From Sphingomonas sp. R-74633 (GTDB taxonomy: Bacteria > Pseudomonadota > Alphaproteobacteria > Sphingomonadales > Sphingomonadaceae), in the NCBI RefSeq assembly GCF_013416555.1, contig NZ_JACCFG010000004.1:496001-560000 (forward strand): DNA of 64,000 nucleotides. Direction: 5' to 3'. A program made the position numbers and the translations under genes. A model generated the notes under the pieces. The model had not been told where the DNA came from, did not search any database, and worked only from the letters and a program-made list of their open reading frames with translations. Positions 34,895-43,348 of this stretch are shown piece after piece. Numbering within the stretch: the stretch's first letter is position 1; every line of letters begins with the position of its first letter.

Positions 34895-35539
34895 ATGAGC
34901 AGCGCAACCCGGCGCGTGCTGATCGCGGACGATCACGACGTCGTGCGGCGGGGCGTCCGCACGCTGCTCGAGACGCGGCCCAACCTGGTCATCGTGGGCG
35001 AGGCCTCGAACGGCCGCGCCGCACTCGAGGAGGCCCGATCGTCCAAGCCCGACATCGCGATCATCGACTATTCGCTGCCTGAACTGAACGGGCTCGATCT
35101 CACTGCGGCGCTGAAGCGCGAAAACCCGCGGGTCGAAGTGCTCGTCTACACGATGCACGATCGCGAGAATCTGGTGCTCGACGTGCTGCGCGCCGGCGCG
35201 CGGGGCTATGTGCTCAAATCCGACACGGAGAAGCATCTGCTCGCCGCGGTCGACGCCCTGTCGATCCACCGGCCCTATTTCTCCGGCGTGATCTCGGAAA
35301 CGCTGCTCGAGCGCTTCCTCGAATCCTCGCCCTCCGCGCACGCCACGCTCACCCACCGCGAGCGCGAAGTCGTCCAGTTGATCGCCGAGGGCAAGATCAA
35401 CAAGGAGATCAGCCATATCCTGGGCATCAGCGTGAAGACGGTCGAGACGCACCGCGCCTCGTGCATGCACAAGCTGAAACTGCGCACCACGGCGGAGCTC
35501 GTCCGCTTCGCGGTGCGCAACAACATCATTCAGGCGTAA
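34895..35539 (+). CDS. NarL/FixJ-type response regulator
   Basis: 214 residues. The receiver domain (about residues 6-120) has the acidic pocket VLIADDHDVV, phosphoacceptor Asp in DIAIIDYSLPEL, the Thr in VLVYTMHD and Lys in RGYVLKSD. The C-terminal LuxR-type helix-turn-helix is LTHREREVVQLIAEGKINKE and ILGISVKTVETHRASCMHKL. The ATG at 34895 is preceded by a weak GAGG; a longer start at 34835 is less likely because the receiver would begin late. Partner is the convergent kinase ending at 35579. Confidence 0.9.
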   Translation: MSSATRRVLIADDHDVVRRGVRTLLETRPNLVIVGEASNGRAALEEARSSKPDIAIIDYSLPELNGLDLTAALKRENPRVEVLVYTMHDRENLVLDVLRAGARGYVLKSDTEKHLLAAVDALSIHRPYFSGVISETLLERFLESSPSAHATLTHREREVVQLIAEGKINKEISHILGISVKTVETHRASCMHKLKLRTTAELVRFAVRNNIIQA

Positions 35540-35544
35540 AGAGA

Positions 35545-35575
35545 CCCCCGCCGGCACCGGCGGTCAGACCGCCGC
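35545..35575. terminator. Overlapping hairpins between convergent regulator and kinase genes
   Basis: CCGCCGG-CA-CCGGCGG (35548-35563) and the alternative GGCGGTC-A-GACCGCC (35560-35574) occupy the 39-base gap between the two stops. No T tract is present, so bidirectional termination is likely but unproven. Confidence 0.45.
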
Positions 35576-35578
35576 CGC

Positions 35579-36781
35579 TCAGGCAGCGGCGGCCGGCTGG
35601 TCGTGTGCGGAGCCCGGCAGATAATCGAGGCCGGCGCTGTGGCGCGGGATCATCGCGGCGACGGTCGTGCCGGTCCGGCTGTGGCGGGATTCAAGGTGCA
35701 GGCAACCGCCCAGATCCTCGATCCGCCGCTTCATCGCCGGCAGGCCGATCCCCACCAGCATCTGTCCCCAATCCTTGGGCAGACCGACGCCGTCATCATG
35801 GATCACGATGACGAAGGCATTGGCCCGGCTGCCCAGCCGGATACGCACCGATTTGGCGCCGGCATGCTTCTGGATATTGGTCAGCGCTTCCTGCAGCAGC
35901 CGGAAGACCGCGGCCTCCACTGCCGTGCCGCGCCGGCGGTCCTCGCCATAGATGCGCAGCGCGATGTCCAGCCCCGTGCGGCGGGCGAAACCGCCGCAGA
36001 GCAGTCGCACCGCTTCGTGCAGGCCATTGCGGCGGATCTCGGGCGGATGCATCACATAGGTGACGCCGCGGATCTCGCGGTGGAATTCGTCGAGCAGCCC
36101 GCTCAGTTCCGCGGCCATCGCCAGCACCGTCGGGTCCTTGCTGATCTCACGCAACCGGGCGAGGCCCAGATTGACGCCGACCAGGTGCTGCGCGGCAGTA
36201 TCGTGCAGCGCCGCGGCAACGCGGCGGCGCTCGTCTTCCTGCGCGCGCACCAGGCTGGCCTGGGCCTGCATCAGGTTCGAGCTCAGCTTTATCGTCTGCG
36301 CCCTGAGATCGTAGAGCTCGGTCACGTTGACGCGCGCGACAGTGGCGTAGCGCCGCCCGCCGACTTCGAAGCAATCGATGGTGAACTGGTAATGCGTCTC
36401 GTCGTCGAAGCCACGATAGTTGAGCGCGAACTGGTTCTGCGCGCGCGTCTCGATCGTGTGCATGCCCTCGAGCATCGCCGCAGCGGTCTCGGCGCCGAGA
36501 TCATCCGTATCGTGGATATATTGCTTCAGATTGGCGCCGACCTTGAGCCGGTCGCCCCGGCCGCTGCGCAGCGCGCGTTCGGACCAGGCGCTGTTGACGG
36601 TGAGGATATTCCACCAGCCATCGACCACCGCCACCTGGGCAGGGACCGCACGGACCTGGTTTCGCGCGTCGCCGCGCACCGCGATGATGGGTTCGGCCCT
36701 GGCGGCCCACCCCGAGACACTGGCTTCGCCCTTAGCGCCGGAAACACCAACGTCCTCGGGTTCTCCCGAAAGATACGACAT
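35579..36781 (-). CDS. NarX/DegS-type sensor histidine kinase, soluble
   Basis: About 400 residues without membrane helices. The N-terminal half (about 50-165) looks like a PAS-type sensor (VVDGWWNILTVNSAW, IETRAQNQFALNYRGFDDET). A helical linker leads to the HisKA_3 box EDERRRVAAALHDTAAQHL (phosphoacceptor His in ALHD), and the ATPase domain has LLQEALTNIQKHAGAKSVRI, IHDDGVGLP and GIGLPAMKRRIEDLGG. It should phosphorylate the convergent response regulator. The ATG at 36781 (MSYLSGEPED) is preferred to a GTG at 36811. The signal is unknown; a cytoplasmic sensor suggests an internal cue. Confidence 0.88.
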   Translation of the reverse strand: MSYLSGEPEDVGVSGAKGEASVSGWAARAEPIIAVRGDARNQVRAVPAQVAVVDGWWNILTVNSAWSERALRSGRGDRLKVGANLKQYIHDTDDLGAETAAAMLEGMHTIETRAQNQFALNYRGFDDETHYQFTIDCFEVGGRRYATVARVNVTELYDLRAQTIKLSSNLMQAQASLVRAQEDERRRVAAALHDTAAQHLVGVNLGLARLREISKDPTVLAMAAELSGLLDEFHREIRGVTYVMHPPEIRRNGLHEAVRLLCGGFARRTGLDIALRIYGEDRRRGTAVEAAVFRLLQEALTNIQKHAGAKSVRIRLGSRANAFVIVIHDDGVGLPKDWGQMLVGIGLPAMKRRIEDLGGCLHLESRHSRTGTTVAAMIPRHSAGLDYLPGSAHDQPAAAA

Positions 36782-36893
36782 GTGTAGCCCCGATCCACAA
36801 GTTCGAAACACGGGAACTTACCGTGCTCCTAATCCCTAAAGGACCAAGGAGACATTCCCGCAGCGATAATATTATATGTCCCGAGTATTTCAA

Positions 36894-36910
36894 TCGGTTA
36901 AAGTACCGAT
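36894..36910. promoter_or_regulatory. Palindrome site 2, candidate target of the two-component system
   Basis: TCGGTTAAAGTACCGAT matches site 1 (34721-34737) at 14 of 17 positions. It lies in the AT-rich divergent region, 113 bases from the kinase start and 135 from the DUF1622 start. Confidence 0.55.
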
Positions 36911-37044
36911 CTACAATATGTTTTCGCTAAGATTGGTTACTTTAGAGTTAACCTTCGAGTCAGAACTCTTCTCTGCCGAAATCCCCATAATCCCCGATAG
37001 GTCTCTGCCCGTATTTTTATGAGAAGATCAGGAGGAGGACCCTC

Positions 37045-37410
37045 ATGGAAGAACTTCTTGCCCCGATCGCCCACCACACGGCCACCGTGCTTGAAGCCAT
37101 GGTGATTCTCACGGTCTGCATCGGCGCAGTGGATGCGGTCATCGGTGCCGTCCGCTACCTGACACACCCTAGGGATGGTTCCGATTTGCGCCGCGGCGTG
37201 TGGCTGGGCTTCGCACGCTGGCTGGTACTCTCGCTCGAATTCGCGCTCGGCGCAGACCTGATCCGCACGGCGATCGCCCCGACCTGGACCGATATCGGCC
37301 AGCTTGCCGCAATCGCGACGATCCGCACCGTGCTCGGCTTCTTCCTCGAGAAGGACATCGACACGTTCAGCAAGCCGGCCGAGCCGGCCCAGGGCAGCGA
37401 ACCGGCCTAG
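37045..37410 (+). CDS. DUF1622 membrane protein
   Basis: 121 residues with three predicted helices. The pattern ARWLVLSLEFALGADLIRTA, APTWTDIGQLAAIATIRTVL and GFFLEKDID is diagnostic for DUF1622. Function is unknown. The gene has a strong AGGAGGAGG ribosome-binding site and an AT-rich upstream region that includes palindrome site 2, so it may be a target of the two-component system. Inner membrane. Confidence 0.88.
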   Translation: MEELLAPIAHHTATVLEAMVILTVCIGAVDAVIGAVRYLTHPRDGSDLRRGVWLGFARWLVLSLEFALGADLIRTAIAPTWTDIGQLAAIATIRTVLGFFLEKDIDTFSKPAEPAQGSEPA

Positions 37411-37510
37411 GGCGCGCTAGGGGATTATGCCCGCCGGAAATCGGCAGCCACCCCGATGGCGGAGCCAGGCACAGCGCCGATACTCGGCCACCAATTTGCG
37501 GGAGGCGGCA

Positions 37511-38308
37511 ATGAACGTGCAGTCCTGGCGGGAGACCAAGTCCAAGATCGCGGGCAATCGGCTCGACGCGGCAGCCATGCCGATCCCGATGGCCCGACGC
37601 GCGGCGGTGGAGGCCGTGGGCACCTATTGGCTGGTGCTGGGCGGCTGCGGCAGCGCGGTGCTGGCCACGCAGGGCGCGGGCATCGGCCTGGTCGGCGTGG
37701 CCTTCGCCTTCGGGCTTACCGTCTTCACCATGGCCGCGGCGCTCGGATCGATTTCGGGCTGCCACCTCAACCCGGCAGTGACGGCGGGCTTCTGGGCCGC
37801 GGGCCGCTTTCCCGCGAGCGACGTTCCCGCTTATGTCGCCGCGCAGCTGGTCGGCGGGCTGCTCGGCGCAGTCACCGTGCTGGCAATCGCTATCGGAATG
37901 CCCGGCTTCGACCTGGCCATCAACGGGCTGGCGACCAACGGCTATGGCGCGGGCTCGCCCGCCGGCTTCTCGCTGACTTCGGCGCTGATTTCCGAGACCG
38001 TGCTCACGGCGGGCTTCGTGCTCGTCATCCTGGCGGTGACCGGCAAGGGCGGCTCGCCGCTGCTCGCCCCGCTGGCGATCGGCCTGGCGCTGACCCTTGT
38101 CCACCTGATCAGCATCCCGGTGACCAATACCTCGGTCAATCCGGCGCGCAGCACCGGGCCGGCGCTGCTGGTCGGCGGGCTCGCGCTCCAGCAGCTCTGG
38201 CTGTTCTGGGTGGCGCCCATCGCCGGCGCGCTGATCGCCGGCGCACTCTATCGCGGCCTGACCGCCGAGGCCGCCGCAATCCCGGGAGAAGGCAGTGATG
38301 CGGTTTGA
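37511..38308 (+). CDS. aqpZ: Aquaporin Z-like water channel
   Basis: 265 residues with six helices and the two half-helix signatures HLNPAVT and [11 protein letters not shown]. The segment [20 protein letters not shown] and [20 protein letters not shown] align well with Escherichia coli AqpZ from memory. About 26 extra residues precede the usual AqpZ start (MARRAAVEA at about 37589); the ATG at 37511 has a GGAGG site 7 bases upstream, so I keep it. Inner membrane. Confidence 0.92.
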   Translation: MNVQSWRETKSKIAGNRLDAAAMPIPMARRAAVEAVGTYWLVLGGCGSAVLATQGAGIGLVGVAFAFGLTVFTMAAALGSISGCHLNPAVTAGFWAAGRFPASDVPAYVAAQLVGGLLGAVTVLAIAIGMPGFDLAINGLATNGYGAGSPAGFSLTSALISETVLTAGFVLVILAVTGKGGSPLLAPLAIGLALTLVHLISIPVTNTSVNPARSTGPALLVGGLALQQLWLFWVAPIAGALIAGALYRGLTAEAAAIPGEGSDAV

Positions 38309-38807
38309 ACCCTGGCTCTTCGCGCTGGCGCTGGGCTGCGCCGCGCCCGCCCATGCCCAGGACCTCGCCGCCAGCGAACGCGGCGCCGGCGGCCCGATGC
38401 TGGGCGGCGCGCTCGAGGACCTGTGCCGGGGCCCGGGCGGGCAACCGGCCCAGTCCTGCGCCGCCTATATCCGCGGATCGTTCGAGGGGCTGATGATCGG
38501 CCAGGCTAGCATGACCGATGGCGGCGACATGAGCTTCTGCCTGCCCGACCAGGGCGTCACGCTCTCCCAGGTCCGCGAGGCGTTCCTCACGCTGATGCTG
38601 TCCGAGCCCGATCGCCGCACCGAATATGCCAGCGTCTCGCTGCTCGATTCGCTGCAGGATGCCTATCCGTGCGACGATGACGAAGACATTGTGCCCTATG
38701 TCGACACGGCCTCGGCCCATCGCCGGCCGGGCCGGGCGACTGGCGGCGCGACCTTGCAGCGCACGGTGCATCGCAGCACCAGGCCGATCGCGCACATGCT
38801 TCGCTAG
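38298..38807 (+). CDS. Small exported Rap1a-like protein
   Basis: About 169 residues with a signal peptide ([16 protein letters not shown]). The four-cysteine pattern DLCRG...[14 protein letters not shown]...[19 protein letters not shown]...DAYPC fits the Rap1a/Tai domain, first known from Serratia type VI immunity proteins but widespread in housekeeping exported proteins. No type VI genes are nearby, so an immunity role is unsupported. The C-terminal 35 residues are Arg/Thr-rich. The start lies inside the aquaporin end, so the two are probably co-transcribed. Confidence 0.7.
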   Translation: MRFEPWLFALALGCAAPAHAQDLAASERGAGGPMLGGALEDLCRGPGGQPAQSCAAYIRGSFEGLMIGQASMTDGGDMSFCLPDQGVTLSQVREAFLTLMLSEPDRRTEYASVSLLDSLQDAYPCDDDEDIVPYVDTASAHRRPGRATGGATLQRTVHRSTRPIAHMLR

Positions 38808-38917
38808 CCCGCGGCCACCAGCATATTCCGCCGCCACCCCTAGTGGCTTTGCCCGATGGCTGGCGCCCGCCACCCCCCTATCCTCCCGGTATCGCCTCCT
38901 CCGACGGGACATTGCCG

Positions 38918-40087
38918 ATGGGCCGCCACCTCCATGTCTGCATCGCCGCGCTGCTCGCCGCCGCGCCGCACGCTGCCGCGCAGGAAGTGCCGGATGCCGG
39001 CAAGACCGCCCAGGATGCGGCCGCCGCCGAGGCGAAGCTGATGGGCAAGCCCGATGCGAAGCAGGAGACCGACGCGCCAAAGAAGAAGAAAAAGCGCGAC
39101 CTGCTGATCGTGCCGGTGCCGATCTCCAACCCCAGCTCGGGCACCGGGCTGGCTGTGGGCGGCGTGGCCTTTTACAATCCCTATAACGAGCCCCAGCAAT
39201 GGGTGTCGGGCGCCGGCGTTCTCTACACCGATCGCAGCACCAAGGGCATCGGCCTGTTCCATTCGATGTCGCTCGGCCAGGACAAATACCGGTTCCGCGT
39301 GATCGCGGTCTATACCGATGGCCCGCTCAAATATTACGGCACCGGCGCCGCCGCCGGCGATGCGGGCAACGACTTCGACCTGAAGAACAAGAACATCTCG
39401 GTCCAGGCGCAGGCGCAGATCCGCGCCTTTCCCCACGGCTTTGTCGGGCTGCGCTACAAATATTCGCATTACGATGCCCAGCCGCCCGACACGCTGCCGC
39501 CGGGCACCAGCCTGCCGCCCGACGACCAGCTGAACAGCTCGCTGTCGATGCTCGGGCCGTTCGTGTCCTATGACACGCGGGACAGCGCCACGCTGCCGCG
39601 CCACGGCATGTTCCTGTCGGGCAGCTGGATGCTGGGGATCAAGCCGCTCGGCAACAGCTACCAGCACAGCAAGGTCCAGGTCGCGAGCAACTTCTATCTG
39701 CCCACCGGCGACCGCACCACGCTGGCGCTGCGCGGATCGCTGTGCGGCGTCATCGGCACCGTGCCGTTCTACGACCTGTGCAACTATGGCCAGGGCGCCG
39801 ACCTGCGCGGCTATGAAGCGGGCCGCTACCGCGACCGAGTCAACTGGGCGGTGCAGGGCGAGTTGCGCCACCAGTTCAACAAGCGGATCGGCGGCGTGGT
39901 GTTCGCCGGCGTGGGCGGGATTGCGCCGTCGCTCCTCGGCATCGTCGACGACGGCAACGTCCTGCCCAGCATGGGCCTGGGCGTGCGCTACAAGCCCTTC
40001 CGCGGCAATGACGTGAACCTGCGCGCCGATATCGCAGTGGGGCTCAACGGCCCGGCCTTTTACTTCGGGATCTCCGAGGCTTTCTAA
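38918..40087 (+). CDS. Omp85-like outer-membrane beta-barrel protein (copy 2)
   Basis: 389 residues with a signal peptide (CIAALLAAAPHAAAQ). It is a paralog of the protein at 31586: both have a Lys-rich pre-barrel stretch (here DAPKKKKKRDLLIVPVPISN), GIGLFHSMSLG, RTVPFYDLC-like GTVPFYDLCNYGQGADLRGY and RYRDRVNWAVQGELRH, and end in YFGISEAF. POTRA domains are absent. A flexible, charged N-terminal region about 45 residues long precedes the barrel. Function unknown; probably an outer-membrane channel or assembly-like barrel. Confidence 0.72.
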   Translation: MGRHLHVCIAALLAAAPHAAAQEVPDAGKTAQDAAAAEAKLMGKPDAKQETDAPKKKKKRDLLIVPVPISNPSSGTGLAVGGVAFYNPYNEPQQWVSGAGVLYTDRSTKGIGLFHSMSLGQDKYRFRVIAVYTDGPLKYYGTGAAAGDAGNDFDLKNKNISVQAQAQIRAFPHGFVGLRYKYSHYDAQPPDTLPPGTSLPPDDQLNSSLSMLGPFVSYDTRDSATLPRHGMFLSGSWMLGIKPLGNSYQHSKVQVASNFYLPTGDRTTLALRGSLCGVIGTVPFYDLCNYGQGADLRGYEAGRYRDRVNWAVQGELRHQFNKRIGGVVFAGVGGIAPSLLGIVDDGNVLPSMGLGVRYKPFRGNDVNLRADIAVGLNGPAFYFGISEAF

Positions 40088-40422
40088 AAGCGAGGGCCGC
40101 CGGTCCTGAAAAAGCTTAGGGCCGGTCCGGCCGATACGCCGCCGGACCAGCCCAGCTTCCCCTTTTCGGTCCCCCGGCGGCGGCGCCTGATCCTCGCGTC
40201 CCATGCTCGACACCAGGGCCAAGGGGAATCGCCGCCGTCGGAGGCGTCCGTTGTCGGCCGCCCGCGCGTCCCCGCCAATCGGGATATACCCGGGTCTGGC
40301 GCGCCAAAATTACCGCGGCCCTGCGGGACTTCCGCCCCCGCCCCCGGGGAGACCCCCGATGCCCGCGCCCGGCAATCCCCCGCATCATCGCCGCGCATTC
40401 CCGCAAGTTTTCGGAGGCTCCC
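40088..40422. other. Intergenic region, nothing recognised
   Basis: 335 bases between the Omp85-like gene and the EF-hand gene. It is very GC-rich with several C runs. I found no gene, no clear terminator and no repeat. The promoter of the EF-hand gene should lie in its right half. Confidence 0.5.
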
Positions 40423-40878
40423 ATGCACCGCACCGTGATCCTGACGCTCGTCACCGCCTCGTCCGCCGCGCTCGCGCTCGCCATGCCGTCCGAGGCATCG
40501 CGCCAGGCCCGCCCCGCGCACGCCGATCCCGGCGCGGTGTTCGACCGCACCGATGCCAACAAGGACGGCAAGGTGACGCGCGCCGAATATGTCGCCGCGC
40601 GCACCGCCCGGTTCGGCGACCTCGACAAGAACAAGGACGGCGTGGTGAGCAAGGCCGACTTCCCCCGCGCCGCCGCCAATCCGCAGATGGCCGCCAAGCT
40701 CGACGCGATGATAAGCGAGGCGGACGCCAACAAGGATGGCAAGGTCACCAAGGCCGAGCTCGCCAAGGCACCCGCCCCGGGCTTCGACCGGGTCGACACC
40801 AACAAGGACGGGGTGGTCACCAAGGCGGAGCTCGATGCCGCCCGCGCCGCCGCGACGGCTGCCCGCGCCAAGGGCTGA
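40423..40878 (+). CDS. Exported four-EF-hand protein
   Basis: 151 residues with a signal peptide (ILTLVTASSAALALAMPSEA). Four canonical EF-hand loops are at 44-55 (DANKDGKVTRAE), 68-79 (DKNKDGVVSKAD), 101-112 (DANKDGKVTKAE) and 125-136 (DTNKDGVVTKAE), making it calmodulin-like in layout. It should bind calcium in the periplasm. The near-identical loops suggest recent internal duplication. Partner and function unknown. A terminator follows 17 bases after the stop. Confidence 0.85.
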   Translation: MHRTVILTLVTASSAALALAMPSEASRQARPAHADPGAVFDRTDANKDGKVTRAEYVAARTARFGDLDKNKDGVVSKADFPRAAANPQMAAKLDAMISEADANKDGKVTKAELAKAPAPGFDRVDTNKDGVVTKAELDAARAAATAARAKG

Positions 40879-40895
40879 GCCTCCCGCGCAAAAAG

Positions 40896-40927
40896 AAAGG
40901 GCCCGTGCCGAAGCGCGGGCCCTTTTT
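40896..40927 (+). terminator. Rho-independent terminator after the EF-hand gene
   Basis: AAAGGGCCCG (40896-40905) pairs with CGGGCCCTTT (40916-40925), followed by TT. The flanking A and T runs allow it to act in both directions, including for the gene ending at 40940. Confidence 0.85.
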
Positions 40928-40939
40928 CGTGATCGCGGC

Positions 40940-41638
40940 TCAGGGTTGGGCGACGATCACATAGGAGACGCCCGAGGAGAGATATTGCGGGCGGTACCAG
41001 AGGTTGTTGCAGCTAAAATAGGTGACATCGCCGCGGATCACCTTCGGGCAATTGGGCGGCAGCGCGTAGACGATGCTGCCCGGCGTGGTCGCGGTATCGA
41101 TGACGATGACGTCGGGCTGCGACGCCGCGGAGACCACCGCCGCCGTCGTCCCGGCGATCACCGCGCCGGCGGCGACATCCCAGAAGGGATCATCGTCCCA
41201 GCCCCAACCCCAGCCCCATCCCGGAGGCGGTGGCGGCGGATAGGGGTATGGCCCCGGATGCGGCCCCGGTCCCGGAGGCGGTCCGGGCGGATGTGGCCCG
41301 GGTCCCGGGCCAGGCCCGGGGCCGGGATGTGGGCCAGGTCCGGGTCCCGGCCCAGGTCCAGGTCCAGGTCCAGGTCCAGGGCCAGGGCCAGGGCCGGGAC
41401 CAGGCCCGGGAGGGCGGCCTCCTCCGCCCCCGCCGGGGCGCTGCGGCGTGATGTCGGGATGGTGGATGCCACCCCCGCCGCTGCCAGGCCCGTGGAAGTT
41501 GCTCGGCACGCCGGCATGCATGCTGCCGCCGCGCGCATGGAAACCGCCGCCGCCGAAGCGCTGGGCGCTGGCACCGGCAGTGGTGGCGATCAGCGCCGCG
41601 AACGCGCTGGCGCCGAGAAAAAGAGCCGAATGGCGCAT
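40940..41638 (-). CDS. Exported Gly-Pro-repeat protein
   Basis: 232 residues with a signal peptide (ASAFAALIATTAGASAQ). Residues about 70-140 are an almost uninterrupted Gly-Pro repeat (PGPGPGPGPGPG, then HPGPGPGPGP), followed by aromatic GWGWGWGWDDDPFWD and one hydrophobic helix (VAAGAVIAGTTAAVVSAA). The C-terminal domain (VYALPPNCPKVIRGDVTYFS, CNNLWYRPQYLSSGVSYVIV) resembles the DUF6515-type domain of surface proteins. Probably anchored in or crossing the wall space. Function unknown. It sits 1 base from the DUF2092 gene. Confidence 0.72.
   Translation of the reverse strand: MRHSALFLGASAFAALIATTAGASAQRFGGGGFHARGGSMHAGVPSNFHGPGSGGGGIHHPDITPQRPGGGGGGRPPGPGPGPGPGPGPGPGPGPGPGPGPGPHPGPGPGPGPGPHPPGPPPGPGPHPGPYPYPPPPPPGWGWGWGWDDDPFWDVAAGAVIAGTTAAVVSAASQPDVIVIDTATTPGSIVYALPPNCPKVIRGDVTYFSCNNLWYRPQYLSSGVSYVIVAQP
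41270..41420. repeat. Short-period tandem repeat encoding Gly-Pro
   Basis: A run of GGNCCN hexamers, most regular at about 41352-41380 (CCAGGT repeated). It lies inside the Gly-Pro protein gene and keeps frame because the unit is six bases. Such arrays can expand or shrink by slippage. Confidence 0.8.
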
Positions 41639-41639
41639 C

Positions 41640-42431
41640 CTATTTCTCCACGCTGTCGAGCTTGGCCATCTGGATCTTGCTGGCGCCGCTCGGGGGTTTG
41701 AAGGCGAAGGTCGCGGGGGTGAACCTAGACGCGGTGTCCCAGCTCAGCTCCGCTTCGTAGGACGGGTGGACCGGGTCGCTGCGATCGGTGATCGCGATCT
41801 TCATCGGCAGCGGCTTCGCCCCGCGCGCGATCCAGACCTGGAAGTCGAGCGTATCGCCGCGAAAGGCGAACTGGTCGGTATCGACCCCGCCGATCTTGGC
41901 GAAGCCGACGCGCACCGCCGAGCGGATGCCGTCGGTCGGCGCGCCGGCATCGGCCCAGTAGAAGATGTCCGACAGCGGCAGGCTGATCCCATATTCGTCA
42001 TAGATGCCGTCGACCACTTGGCGGATCGTCGCCGGCGCATCGACCACCGCGTAGAAGCCCTGGCGCGGCACGCTGACGGTGAAGGTCTTGCCGTTGTAGA
42101 AGAACTGGCGGAACTGCCGGTCCGAGCGGATCTCGATGAAGAAGGCGTCGGGCCGCTGGACGCGATAGGTGTTCTCGAGGCCGAGCGTCACCTTGAGATC
42201 GGTTTCGTCCATGCTGGTCTGGATCGTCGCCTTGCTGTGCAGCTCGAAGCTCTTGAGCGTCTTCATGTAATTGCCCATCGTGACCAGCGCCTGCACCGCG
42301 AGCGGATCGACCGTCGCGGCTGCCGTGGTCGGGTTGGCCGGGGCGGTTTGCGGCGCGTCCTGCGCGAACGCCGGCGCACCGATCAGCGCGATCGCCGCCA
42401 GCCCTGTCTTGAAACGATTCCGTCGATCCAT
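41640..42431 (-). CDS. Exported DUF2092 protein
   Basis: 263 residues with a signal peptide (GLAAIALIGAPAFAQ). Family features: VQALVTMGNYMKTLKSFELH, TYRVQRPDAFFIEIRSDRQF, RQFFYNGKTFTVSVPRQGFY and YWADAGAPTDGIRSAV; the fold is predicted to be LolA/LolB-like, a half-barrel that holds lipid. Function is not established. It is in tandem with the Gly-Pro protein gene (stop to start spacing 1 base), so the two are likely made together. Periplasmic. Confidence 0.85.
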   Translation of the reverse strand: MDRRNRFKTGLAAIALIGAPAFAQDAPQTAPANPTTAAATVDPLAVQALVTMGNYMKTLKSFELHSKATIQTSMDETDLKVTLGLENTYRVQRPDAFFIEIRSDRQFRQFFYNGKTFTVSVPRQGFYAVVDAPATIRQVVDGIYDEYGISLPLSDIFYWADAGAPTDGIRSAVRVGFAKIGGVDTDQFAFRGDTLDFQVWIARGAKPLPMKIAITDRSDPVHPSYEAELSWDTASRFTPATFAFKPPSGASKIQMAKLDSVEK

Positions 42432-42542
42432 CGCGCTTCTCCAAGCTCGTGTTGCCGGGAAAGGATCGCGCCGCCCCGGAGCCGCTCCAATCAGGTTAAA
42501 CCCGCTGAATCCCTCGGGACTTTGCCCGAGCCCGCCGGGTGC

Positions 42543-43337
42543 TCAGCCGCGCAGCGCCGCGGCGTCGGCGGTGCACTTGCCGTCAGGGACCAGCGGTGCG
42601 CGCATCGCCTCGGCCTTGGCCTTGAGCAGGTCGCTGCGGAAATCGGGAACGGCGTGGAGCCGCGCGACGGTGGCGGCGGCGATCACCCGGCCCGCATCAA
42701 CGTCGCTCGCCCAATGCGCATTGCAGACCAGCCGGCTCTCGCCGAAATCACGCCCGCGCGCCAGGATCGCATCGGCGTGGTGCGACACGATCTCGGTGAG
42801 GATCAGCGCCCAGCCCCAGCCGACCGCGCTATGCCCCGACGGATAGGAGCCATCCTTGCGCAGCGCCGCCTCGTCCTTGGGGAAGCAGGTGGCGTTGCCG
42901 TGCGCCACGAACGGCCGCGTGCGCTGATAATGGTTCTTCGCCTTGTAGGTCGAAAGCCCCACATCGATCATCGACTTGAGCAGCAGCTTGTAGAGCACCG
43001 GCGTCGTCTTCGGATCGGGCGCGATGCCCGAGGCGCAGGTGAAGGTCTGCGTGGCATGGGCGAGACCGAGATCGGCATCGCTCGCCGCCTGGACGAAGCG
43101 CGGACTGCCGGGTGCGCGCGCCATTGCCTTGCTCACCGCCTCGTCGCGCGCAAAGGCCGGCGAGTCCGGCGCGGGCGGTGGCGGCAGCAATGCCAGGCTG
43201 TCGGGATAGTCCGCCGCCGTCAGATAGCCCTGCGGTGTGCCCGGCGGCAGCTTGGGCGTCGCGTCCTGCGAAGCGGCGCCGCCCGACAGCAGCAGGAGCA
43301 GCGAACCCGCCGTTGCGGGCGCAAGCAGCTGGCGCAT
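42543..43337 (-). CDS. Class A (PhoN-type) acid phosphatase
   Basis: 264 residues with a signal peptide (ATAGSLLLLLSGGAASQ). The complete PAP2/class A signature is present: KAKNHYQRTRPF, GSYPSGHS and ESRLVCNAHWASD, giving the nucleophile His and its Asp partner. Periplasmic, broad-specificity phosphomonoester hydrolysis is expected. The open frame runs to 43688, but the ATG at 43337 is the only start with a signal peptide. It ends 111 bases before DUF2092 and follows UrcA closely. Confidence 0.88.
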   Translation of the reverse strand: MRQLLAPATAGSLLLLLSGGAASQDATPKLPPGTPQGYLTAADYPDSLALLPPPPAPDSPAFARDEAVSKAMARAPGSPRFVQAASDADLGLAHATQTFTCASGIAPDPKTTPVLYKLLLKSMIDVGLSTYKAKNHYQRTRPFVAHGNATCFPKDEAALRKDGSYPSGHSAVGWGWALILTEIVSHHADAILARGRDFGESRLVCNAHWASDVDAGRVIAAATVARLHAVPDFRSDLLKAKAEAMRAPLVPDGKCTADAAALRG

Positions 43338-43348
43338 CGCCCCGCCCT

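Noticed and set aside
36862-36880. A CATATAATAT-like string upstream of the sensor kinase, resembling the glycan-locus operator
   Set aside because: It lacks the ATC(G/A)TAT core, is in a generally AT-rich patch, and is not near a carbohydrate gene.
38298-38807. A type VI secretion immunity protein, from the Rap1a-like fold
   Set aside because: No effector or type VI genes are nearby, and Rap1a-like proteins occur widely outside that setting.
41270-41420. The tandem repeats as a CRISPR array
   Set aside because: The units are six bases with no spacers and lie inside a coding frame.
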